Of a stretch of 64,000 bases of DNA, positions 37,801 to 49,800 are shown piece after piece (position 1 is the first letter of the stretch; each line of letters starts with the position of its first letter). Both the position numbers and the translations under genes were made by a program. The notes below the pieces were generated by a model. That model was given only the letters and a program-made list of their open reading frames with translations. It made no database searches and was not told where the DNA came from. The stretch is from Bretschneidera sinensis (Eukaryota; Streptophyta; Magnoliopsida; Brassicales; Akaniaceae): assembly GCA_023935145.1 (NCBI GenBank), contig CM043700.1, positions 142,596,828 to 142,660,827 of the forward strand, written 5' to 3'.

Positions 37801-40800
37801 TGCAACACTCATGGAGTTGCTCAACTACAATTAGTGGATTACTTCAAGGAGGTTTCTTGAAGATAGTAGTCGTAGGGTCGGAAAGATTCTGATATTACCA
37901 AACCACTATAAACAGAGTTTGTATATTCTCTTCCTTTACTCATTTAATTTCAAGCATCTTATTTGTTGTGTGCCTTACTTGATTAAATTGTTAAAACTTG
38001 TGTGTTAATTGGTAAAAAGTTTTTAAAACCCAATTCACCCTCCTCTTGGGTTTGTACCTCAGTTTACAATTGGTATCAGAGCCACGTACTCAATTTTAGG
38101 CTTAAAATCCTTGAGTTGATCAGATTGCTTCAAATAGCTATACCGAAGGTCATTCCTATACTAGACCTCCGTTATTCAATTGCTCAAATTATAATTACTA
38201 GAAAAATAGAATGAAAATCTTTGTCGAAGGATAAGACTATAATTTGTGGAGAGTCATTGACGAAGGACCTAGAATTCCTACAAAGGAAATAACTAGTGAA
38301 AAAATCTATCATACAATGCCTAAACTCAAAACGGAGTTTAACGAAAAAGGTTGTAGAATATTGTCTCTAAATAGTAAAACCACTAGTATGTTACATTGTG
38401 CTTTAAATATCTCTTAGTACAATAAAATTTATGCATGTATTTCGGCTAAGAAAATATGGGACAAACTATAAGTTACTTATGAGGGCACTAGCGAAGTTAA
38501 AAAATCAAAAATTTATATGCTAGTGTCCGAGTATGAATCTTTTAAAATGTCTCTTAACGAAACAATTTCTCAAATGCACTCACGTTTCACCACTATTGTT
38601 AATCGTTTAAAGCTTCTTGGTAGGAACATTGAGGAGTTTGAATTAACAAAGAAGATATTGAGATCTTTGCCATCTACTCGGAAAGCAAAGAAGACGGCCA
38701 TAACGGATGCCAAAGATCTCGACAAACTTGATGTCGAAACGCTTCTCGAATCATTGTTGACATACAAGATGGAAGAAATGAATCTCGGTGCCAATGATGA
38801 TGAGACGAAGAAGAAGAAAATGATTGCTCTCAAAGCCTCCACAAGCAACAAAGAGGAAGAAAATGAGAGCAGTGAAGAAGATGGTGAAATGGTCTTAATC
38901 ACTAAAAGGTTTCATAAGTTCTTGAAAAAGAGCAAGAAACCTTACACAAAGGATTTCACTCCAAAAAGAGAACCTATTGTGTGTTTTGATTGCAAAAAAC
39001 CCAGTCATATTAAACCTGATTGTCCAATAACAAGCAAATCATACAAGACCTTCAAAAAGAAAGCCATGATTGCAACCACTTGCAGTGATGATGAAGAAGA
39101 AGAATCTTCGGACAATGATGTTAGATACGAGGAAATTGTCAATCTTTGCTTGATAGCAATTGATGATGAAAATGAGGTAACAATTTCTTCCCCTTCTAAT
39201 AATAACATTGTTAGTAGTAGTGAAGAATTGATTGGGGTAGTTAATGAAATGTATGAAGAATTGAAAAAATTTGATTATAGAAATATTGCTCTCAAGAAGA
39301 AAGTCTTATATTTTTCTAAAGAAATGGAAAGTCTAAAGGAAGACAAAGAAAAACTATCTTCCATGCTTTATAACTCATCACAAGATTTTTAAAAAAAATG
39401 AAAATGATGTTTTAAAAAAGAAAGTAATTGAGTTGAATAGCACTATATCTAGGCTTATTATTGGAAAAGAAAAACTAGATGAAGTGCTATCTTGCCAAAA
39501 ATTGAGTGGAGGCAGCTAAGGTTATTCTTCATTAGGCAAACAAAAATCAAAAGAGACTTTGTTCATGAAAGCAATATTTGTGGATGAACCCTCCACCTCT
39601 AAGACCACTAGCAAAATTAAGAGTTTTCCTTCAAAGTATGCTAGTAAGCCTAAGAATGTAAATTTAAATTCAAATGCTAAGAATTCTCATGCATATGCTA
39701 GAGATAGAAATCTTAGAAATACATATGCATATATGTATACTCATCTAAGATATACAAATGCTAGGAATACACATTCAAGGCATGCATATATTAGAATTGG
39801 ACTCTTAGAAATAACCATCATGCATATCCTAGAGATAACATGTATGTTCACAATTCTCATACTAGAAACATGTATCCTAGGAATGCTTATCCAATGAACT
39901 ATAGTCATACATATTCAAGACATCCTAAAAACTTCAATAACGATCATACTAGGATCATGCATCATCAACATGCCTACAATTATAGAGCACCCTATAATGT
40001 TAAAAAAGTATGGGTCCCTAAAGGAGCCGTATTTTCTAGGACTAACCCCAAAGGACCCAAAAAATTTTGGATACCTAAAAGTGTAATTGTATATCCATAT
40101 GTAATGTAGATGTCTCCACACCAAAGAAAAAGGTAACTATTGGTACCTTGATAGTGGATGCTCAAAGCACATAACCGGTGATCAAAGCATGTTCAAAGAA
40201 CTAACTCTAAGAGATGACGAACACATCACCATTGGAGACAACACTAAGATAAAGATTATCGGGCATAGCAAAGTGGGTAAAGATTACTCAACCATTAACC
40301 ATGTTTTATATGTGCAAAGCCATAAGCCAAATTTATTTACTATTAGTCAACTATGTGACAAAGGCAACAAAGTCATATTTGAATCCTTTCATTATCTAGT
40401 AATAAACATCAAGAATAACAAGATCAAGTTTGTTGGTCATAGACATGACAATGTCTATCTAGCTGATTTAAAATCTTTACATTTAGAAAGTGAAAAATAT
40501 TTTCCCGCTTTTAGTGAAAACACATGGCTATGGCATAAAAGGCTTGGCCATATGAACATGGATTTACTCAAAATTCTTTCAAGAAAAGATTTAGTTGTTG
40601 GACTTCCCAAAAACTAATTTGAAAAAGACAAAGTTTGTGGTGCTTATCAAATGGGAAAACAAACAAGAATTTCTTTTAAATCTAAAAATGTAATTTCAAC
40701 GTCTAGACCATTGTAACTTTTATATATGGATTTGTTTGGTCCAATAAGCATAATTAATCTAGATGGCCATCAATATGCTCTTGTTATTGTTGATGATTAT

Positions 40801-43800
40801 TCAAGATATACCTTTTGTTATTTTTGTTACTTACAAGGATGAAGCCTATAAAAGATTTGTGAACTTTTGCAAGAACGTTCAAAATGAAAAAGAAATTTCT
40901 ATCTCAAGTATCAAAAGTGATCATGGAAAAGAATTTGAAAACCAAAGTTTTTCAAAATTTTGTGATGAAAATGGAATTGATACAATTTTTCAGCCCCTAG
41001 AATTCCTCAACAAAATGGTGTTGTTGAGATGAAAAATAGAGTTCTACAAGAATTTGCTAGAACTATGCTTTGTGAAAACAGTTTACCAAAATATTTTTGG
41101 GCGGAAACCATAAAAACTTCTTGCTATATTTTAAATAGAGTATTAATTAGGCCTATACTTGATAAAACCTCATACAAACTTTGGAAAAGTAGAAAGCCTA
41201 ATATCTCTTACTTTCGTTCTTTTGGTTCTAAGTGCTTCATTCTAAATAAAATAAAACTAATTTAGGTCAATCTTACTCCAAGACCGATGAAGGGATATTC
41301 TTAGGATATTCAATCTCTAGTAAAGCTTATAGAGTCTTTAACAAAAAAACTCTAGCGGTTGAAGAATCCGTACCTGTTTCTTTTGATGAGTCTAACCCAA
41401 TTAGTAGTAGAATAGTATCTCTTAATGATGATGCATATTTTATTCCAAGAATGGATACATCTACTCCCATTGTTGACCCTAAGGAGAGCCAGCCTCAAAC
41501 AAATCAAGAGGTAGATACTCTCAATCTTGATCAACCGTCTACAAGTCAAGAAGATGATGGTCTTCCTAAAGATTGGAGGTATGTGAATTATCATCCAATC
41601 GATCAAGCGATTGGTAATCCTTCACAAGGGATAAGAACACAATCTTCTATGAGAAACATTTGCAATTGTGTAGCTTATTTATCTCAAGTAGAACCTAAGA
41701 CTTTTGTAGAAGCCGAAAAATATATTGATTGGATAAATGCTATGTAAGAAGAATTAAATCAATCTTCTTTACAAAAACTCACAAAAATGACACTATTAGT
41801 CCAAATATATGTTGATGATATTATATTTGGTGCCTCTAATGAATCCATGTGTCAAGATTTTGCTAAGTGTATGCAAGGTGAATTTGAAATGCGCATGATG
41901 GGAGAGCTTACCTACTTCCTCGGACTCCAAATCAAACAATTGAAATGAGGCATCTTCATCAATCAATCAAAATAAACCAATGACCTATTGAAAAGGTTTG
42001 GGATGGAGAGCTCAAAATCTATTGGCACTCCCATGAGCACCTCTACAAAACTTGATCTAGATGAGGAAGGTAAGTGTATAGATATTAAAACTTATAGAAG
42101 TATGATAGAAGCTTTATTATATCTAACAGCAAGTAGATCCGATATAATGTTTAGTGTATGCATGTGTGCTAGATTTCAAGCTAATCCTAATATATTTGCA
42201 AGGCACTCAAAATCTAGGTTTATGGTATTCTAGAAAATCAACTTTTGAGCTTGTTGGGTACTCAGATGTTGATTCTACGGGTTGTAAGCTATACAGAAAA
42301 AGCACTAGTGGAACATACTAATTTCTAGGTGTCATATTAACCTCTTGGTTTTCAAAGAAACAGAATTCAGTCGCACTATCAATTGCTTAAGCGGAATATG
42401 TAGCTGCCAGAAGTTGTTGTGCACAAGTTTTGTGGATGAAACAACAACTAGAAGATTATGGCATGTATTTTCAAAATATTCCATTTTGTTGTGACAATAC
42501 TAGTGCTATCGACTTAACAAAAAACCCAATTTAACATTCGAGAACCAAACATATTGAGATAAGACATCACTTCATAAGAGATCATGCTCAAAAGGGTGAT
42601 ATTAGATTAGAGTTAATTTCTTCAGAAGATCAAATTGTTGATATTCTTACTAAGTCCTTGAATGAAGATAGCTTTTTGTAAAATAAGACTGTTAATGGGT
42701 TTAACAAACTATGAACATATGTTTGATTGCACCTACATTCATCATATGCATACTTATCATTACGTGAATGAATATTAACTCTTATTTAATATCTCTCTCA
42801 CTCAAAAACGGCATAGATAAATCATTTCTTGCAAAATTGCAGCTTGGAGCTCAAACTTTTGAAATTTTTTATGGATCTAATCAACTAGTTGGATGACCCA
42901 GTTGATTGGTATCTCATTATCCAATTACCGAGTCGACTAGTTGGGTCAATCCAGTCGACTAGTATCTCACTGTCCATTTCACTAGTTGACTGGTACAAGA
43001 ACCCAATCGACTGGTATCACAAAACAAGTTTGGAGCTCAAAAATTTGAAATTTTTTATTGACCAAGTCAACTAGTTGGATGACCCAGTCAACTGGTATCT
43101 CTCTGCCTATTTTATCAGTCTACTGGTGTCACGAAATAATCCCTAAATTATTAATGGACCAGTCGACTGGTTATCGCGATTCTATATATAGTCTCTTCAA
43201 TTTTTTTTTCCTGATTTCACGCCCAATTTCACAAACCCTAGATTTCTCTCTCTAGAAAATTCTTGATTTCAATCTAAAATCTCTTGAAATTATTCAAAAG
43301 AACCCATACCCATCCTTCAAATTACCTCATTTTCGACTCTCACGGTTGAATCTTCACCTTTTTTTACACTTATCTTCTTTAAAACCTCTCACAAAATATG
43401 GTTCACCACAATGTCTGAATGTATTTGTATCAAGATAACGGTGCCTGGTCCACACGTGCCAAAGGGCTCTAGAACACATAAATCTTCGACGATGGACTCA
43501 AGAAAGAAAGGGGTTGCCGGTTCTTCAAGCAAGCATGCAAGAACCGAGTTGGACGACTCACTATTTTGGAGTCCTGCGGTCAAGAATAGGTATAACACTA
43601 TCATTCGTCATAAAAAAATTATGACTGGTAGATATGTTGATTTTGACTCCATTAGACATGCAAATTTTGATATTTTACCTATTTTTAAGGCCATAGGACT
43701 AACACCTCTAGTAAACATCCACCGCAAATACTATCATAGGTTAATTCACTAATTTTATGCAAATATAGTGAAACTTAGTCCACTAGCCCTTAGATTTAAA

Positions 43801-46800
43801 ACCAGTGTCATAGGTGTTGAGTTTGAAGTCAACAATGATTTATTGGTTAGTCTACCGAAAATCCCTGTATCCGAGATGTCATGAAATCTAGATGGATGGC
43901 TAGACAACTTTGATTATGAGGAAGCATGTTAACCTGTTAGGGGAGACCCTAACTATGTTTTCAAACCCACCACATTCCATCAATGCAATGACATGCCCCT
44001 CGACTCTAAGCTATTTAACCTAATAGTCAGCTGGACCATTCACCCGAGACTTGAGAGTCGGGGTTACATGTCTAAGATAGACATGGTTTTTATATGGTGT
44101 CTCAAGACTGGGCACCATTTCAACATCTATCCACTGCTCCTGGCCAACATGATCAATGGAGAGGCATAATACGGAAGCCCAAGATATTAGCCTTAAAGAC
44201 ATCATCAATGTTTCTTCCTTGAAGAAGATGAGGTGCACAATACGGAATGACATGGTTCACTCCAAAGCTGGAAAGAATATCTGTATTGGTGATGATGACA
44301 GTGATGAGGAAGAAGACGTGCTGGTCAAGGTGGTCATAACGATCTTCTTTAGGCCATAGCGAACCTTCAGGTGTCTATGCAAACGAAATTCCAAAGCTTG
44401 AGCTCTTCTATTGACTCGAGCTTCCAGTTGGTGCGAACAGACATTGATCTCATCTGTCACGACATTAGCACCTAACGAGATGACTTCAAGTTACTCTAAG
44501 AGCACTTGGAAGGCTCTTTGGCTGAGATTCGAGATTTTCTACGTGATAGCTCTGACTCTCCAGCTTGTTGACTCCTTACTCAGTATTATTTATCTATTTT
44601 AGCTCCATGGATATTTTGCAAGAACATTTTTTTTTTACTTCTTTTTCATACATTCATGTACTTGCTTACTATGTTTCAGATTTTCCCTAGACAGCTTCTT
44701 TCAACTCTGTTATGTATGGACCCTTATATATGTATGATTGTTTTTCCTTTATCTAGATCATCATATGTATGTGTTTTACTAATTGGTTAATGGTTGGATG
44801 ATTTGAGCACTTATAGATCATTTTTCAGTTTTACTTGTTTCAGCTTCTGTGTAAAACTTTTGATTCTTCCCGGGAGATATTAACATCTCCGGTTTATACT
44901 CAATTTTAGCATACAAGTTTGTTTATGTCTTATCTTCTTGCCTATGGTATTTGAATTGCTTATCCTCTCTTTTCTGCTGTTGTCAAAACAGGGGAGAAAA
45001 AAAGAAAAAGAAATGTGTAAATGATATAATGCATAGTTTTAAGGGAAGCATTACTCCGAACATTTTAAAATGTTTAAAAAAATCTTTCATTTACTGTTAT
45101 TTCTTGGTTGGGTTATTCTTGAATGATTGCAGGTTGGTTTTTATCATAAAAACGGAGGAAACTCTGTCCGTTTTTCCTTAAAAACCCAACACTTAGTTTT
45201 TAAAACGGTTTTTCTCTCTGTGGTTTTGTCATCATCAAAAAGGGGGAGATTGTTGACCCATAATTTATTTTAATAATGACAAAATACTACTTAAATTGCA
45301 CTAACAGTTTTATTTAAGTGTTTAAGCGGCGAAAGCATTCAATACAGAAACAAGACGTAAGAATACAACACGTGCAAATACAAAAAAAAAACAAGATCTA
45401 GAATAGGCTTTAAGGTAATTGGTTTATGTTGTAAATATTTGTTTTTAGTTACCTAGCTTAAACTATGGCTCACTTTGATTGCAAAAAGCTTTAACAAAAA
45501 TAATCTGAAAAATGTCTTTAAATCAAAAAACTATTTTTAAGCATAAAAACTGTGTTTTAGGACAACCCAGTTGACTAGTTCAGAGACCTAGTCTAGTAGT
45601 AAAAGGGGCAGTAAGTTCTCAGTCATACCCAGTCGACCGGTCCTAAGACCCAATCGACTGGTACTTGTCTTAAGACTAAAAATGGATTTTTCCACTTAAT
45701 ACAATCGACTGGTATAAGGACCCAGTCGACTGGTAATTCAAAAATATGACCGTTTGAGATACGAAGCTTGAGCATTTAATGTTCATAACCTACCAAATCA
45801 GTGTCTAACGGCCATTTAAGACCAAGACTATAAAAATAACCATCAATGAGTATTTAAACAAGAAGAAAGAACACTCAATTTGATTCATAGCTCATTAATT
45901 CTCTCAAAAGCCTTGGGAAATTTATTGTGAGCCATTCTTTAAGCTTGTTCTTGAAAGAGAGATAACCTTCATCTTGTAAAGCGTTCATTGCTATCTCTCT
46001 CCATTCCTTTTACATTTAATATCATTCATTGTAAAGTGAAAGAGTTAGTATAGAGTGTTTAGGATTAAACACTTCTTTGTGGAAGAGAGTACTTGTAAGA
46101 TCTGTACAACACCCATGAAATTGATTGACTACAATTAGTGGATTATTTCAAGGAGTTTCCTTAAAGAGAGTGGATGTAGGGTCGAGAAGATTCTGATATT
46201 GCCGAATCACTATAAACAGAGTTTGTATATTCTCTTTATTTGCTCCTTTAATTTCAAGCATCTTGTTTGTTGTGTGTCTTGCTTGATTAAATTGTTAAAA
46301 CTTGTGTGTTAATTGGTAAAATGTTTTTAAAACCCAATTCACCCCTTTTGGTTTTGTACCTCGGTTTACACTTACTTTAATGATTGATGGACTACATTTA
46401 TATTTTGGTAAGTTAGTTTGGATTGCAATATATATTTTGTGTGTATATATTTGATTGACTACATTCATATAAATTTTGATAAGTTAGCTTGGATTGCAAT
46501 GTATATTTCTTGTGTGTTTTTATATATATGAGCTCATTTCATTTCTTTTTTTTTTCTTAGAAACCCTTCAACAAAAAATGCTAGCTTCCAAAAAAATACC
46601 AATTAAAATTTAAATATGTGAGCATATTGTTTCTTTTTAATACTCTTTAGTTAAAGAAGACATTTTGTTATAGTGAGAGTTTTTCTTCAGAACTTTCAAT
46701 TTACTTTCCAAAATCTTATTGAATTGATATACTTATCCTATCTTCATTCACTTTATATTTTTTGTATTATGCAAACTTGATTATAGAGATTTTAGAACCA

Positions 46801-49800
46801 AGTGTATACTAGTGGATTAATCAAATACCTTTAAAATCTATTTTTTTATTTACTTTTATATGGTTTGTCTTAAAGTAAAAAATTTTAAACTTTCTTTGAA
46901 GTTTTTTAAGGTGCTTAATTTGTAGATGATGGTTTGTAAAATTTAATAAATTCTTGTATGGATTTTGATTTTGGATCTACTGAATGATGAATAATTGTAG
47001 TAAAATATTTTTTCTTATGGCATATATTTGAATTAATTCTAGTGGGTGGATTTCCAAAGAAGCTAGGGGGCTTATGGAGTAAGGGTGTGGAAGTGAATTC
47101 GGAAAAAGTGTGGGGGATTTTTCTCCTTGTATTTCGATGAGAGTGGGAAATTGAGAGAAAACTCGCCATTGGATTGATACTTGGGTGGGGAATACTTATT
47201 TGAAAGACTAATTTCTGAACTTATTTAATATGGTGAGAAATAAATAAGTACTTATTAGCTCTTGTGTTTCTTTCACTAATGATGGAACATTCTGGGACGT
47301 GCCTTTCTTGTGAAATATTCATAATTAGGAGATTGAGATGGTTGAAAGGTTTTTTGGGACCCTATATATCACTAAGGTGGAGAGGAATAAAGAGGACTCG
47401 ATTAGATGGGGGTTTAGTTTAGAAAAAAGGTTTTGAGGTGAAATTTTTTTATAAGTTTATTCTTAATGGAAAGCATATGGTAAATTCTTTTAAGTTCCCT
47501 TGGAAAGTTATTTGGGATCCTTATGCCCCCAAGAAAATTATTATTTTTGTTTGATAGGCTTCTTGAGGGAAAATTCTCACGTTAGATAATTTACAAAAAA
47601 GGGGAAAAGTTTTGGTCAATAGATGTTTTATTTGCAAAGGTTGTGCTGAGTCCGTGTTTCATCTTTTGATGGATTGCTCGTTGGCTAGAAGTTTATGGGA
47701 GATGACCTATAGGATTTTGGGGATTTCTTGGGTAGTAGCGGCTCCATAAAAGATGAGGTTTGGGCTTGGACTGGGTTGAGAGTGCCAAATAAGGTTAAGA
47801 AAGCTTATCTCTTAATCACATACTCTATTTGTTTGTTAGTGTGGAAAGAGAGGAATTGTATAGCTTTTGATGGTTTTGAAAGACCTATTGGAGCTATTAG
47901 AGATAGTTGGTTCAACACCATTAAGTTAAAAGGAATTTCTTTGTAAACAATTTTGATCTTTTGGATTTTGTTAATTTTCTTATTTGTAATTAGCCTTTGG
48001 CTTAGAGTTGCACCCTCTTGGTGCTTTGTTCATACAATTTTACTTATAAAAAATATCTTTGCATTAATTTTTAAGTGAAAATACTAATCCAGTAACATAA
48101 ACCAACCCAAATCAATTTAAATGAGTTGGGTTGGGTTGGGTTGGGTTGGGGTTGAATGGAATCATGGGTTGAGATTTTTCCAACCCGATATAATTGGGTT
48201 GTGTTGATTTTTTAGGTCAACCAAACCCAAACTAACCAATGCTCATCTCTATAGTTAATTACTAAAAAGTAACTAACATAAATTTCTATTTGGTACTTGC
48301 TAAGTTGCGAATAAAACTTTCCCTACTCAAAGTGATGGAGAACAATAGTGTTTTATTTGATAGGTTAGAATTATAATTTATTAGGGATTTGTGTTATTAG
48401 GGAGTTCCTATTTCTTTGTTTGGAATTTTGAATTTTCTATTTGGGATTGGGTTATTTCCTAGTTTGTTTGGAATTTTGGTGTCTATATAAGCACCTTATT
48501 ATGTTGAGTTTTATTTTTATGTTGATGATGAAATTTTGAGACTTAATCCATTTCCTCTATTCTCCTCCTTTTATTTGTTTTTTCTCCTCTTTGATTTTGT
48601 CTGTTTCTCTCCCATTTTTTTTTTCTTTTGTCCCCTTTATCCCTTTATTTCTTGTTCTTTGGTTAATTGTTCTACATCAAAATGGTATCAAAGTCGAAAG
48701 GTCCTGCATCCTTATCTCTATCCCTCCCTTAAATCACATATCGTATCTATCAATCAAAAAAGAATTACCCATATCCACTGTTACCATCCTCTCTCTATCA
48801 GTCCACCCTTTATTTAAAAAAAAATCTATGAAAACCCAAAAATAGTAACTGAAACAAGAAAAATTCTCAATCCACCACTTTCTATCACATTCCAGCCTGC
48901 ATCACCAACACCATCATAACCGCGAGAGTTCAGCGACAAAAACCCTACAACTTCGCCTCCACTGCCACAACCGATGGAAAGCTAAGCCACCATCATTGAA
49001 GAAGACCATCTTGATTGAAAAGGCCCATTCTACACATATTTTCCACTAGCACATCGTGGTTCCGTCGGAATATTGTCGTACAGCTCCAAATCCGAGTACC
49101 TATGTCGCACTACTATCCAGTCCTGATCTACCACTTCTCTGCATTTTCTGGCCAAGCCATGTCCACCAAAGTGCTCATAGTTGAAAATCCGGTCGATCCC
49201 CAAAGTTTCATTTTCGATCTGTGCTGGAATAGGGTCCACGTGCTCACGCGCCACCACGTCCAACCCGAGTTTTCTGACCCATGCTGCCTGAATAGATCCG
49301 TAATCCCGTTCGAGCTGTTCATGTGAGCCACTTCTTGAGCTGAATTGCTAACCTTGAGCCGAACCGTTTTTGAGTGCTAATTGAGTCGTTGATTAAACAG
49401 TTGACTGCGTTAACCAAACCGTTGAGAAAGTTGACCAGGGAATTCTGCATCGTTTTTCTTTCAACCTGCCAGTTGATTATGCATTTTGCTTCAATAAAGC
49501 ATGTTTTTTACATTTTGAAAGTTTTATTAATATTTATTCAAGTAAAATTCTTAAATTGTGTTAGGTCCGTTATTTTGCAAAAAAAATACTACAGAATTTT
49601 TGCTGCCCCATCTCTTCTTACCCACCTTTTGATTTCGTTTGCTCTTAATTTTCTTTTGTTTGCTTTTTACTTACACATATCTGCATTTATATTCCTCTAA
49701 ATTGAATTTTGAAGCTTTGTTTGTGTGCCTCTTAGTGATTAACTATTCCATTCACTTGGTGCAATTTGTGTTGTCTCGGTATTTTCTTTCATTTTCTTGT

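Larger units (their letters stand above)
37056..46370 (+). mobile_element. Copia LTR retrotransposon (SIRE/Maximus-like), 9.3 kb, defective
   Basis: Two long LTRs starting TGTTGAC and ending GGTTTACA (or AGTTTACA) bound the element. CTTAC is duplicated at 37051-37055 and 46371-46375, the 5-bp target duplication of LTR elements. PBS, gag, protease, integrase, RT remnant, RNase H, an extra downstream frame and PPT follow in Copia order. LTRs of about 1 kb and a long region between RNase H and the 3' LTR suggest the SIRE/Maximus lineage. It carries many stops and frameshifts and has lost the first half of RT. It sits inside the hAT-like element and so inserted later. Confidence 0.92.
36869..48251. 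mobile_element. hAT-like element, host of a nested Copia
   Basis: The left end TAGGGGTGAGCATGAA and the right end (reverse complement TAGAGATGAGCATTGG) are flanked by identical TAGTTAAT octamers at 36861-36868 and 48252-48259. Subterminal GGGTTGGGTTG words, followed by ACCGGTAACC and an AT-rich block, match the element at 4346-5784, so it is the same family. Removing the Copia and its 5-bp duplication leaves about 2.06 kb, which includes a LINE tail. No hAT transposase frame is seen. Confidence 0.85.

Noticed and set aside
37374..45733. Repeated CCAGTCGACTGG words as a CRISPR array
   Set aside because: Irregular spacing, inside LTR retrotransposons of a plant nuclear genome.
49015..49331. 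Open frames on both strands in the Gypsy leader
   Set aside because: Neither matches a Gypsy domain; they overlap on opposite strands in a locally GC-richer stretch.
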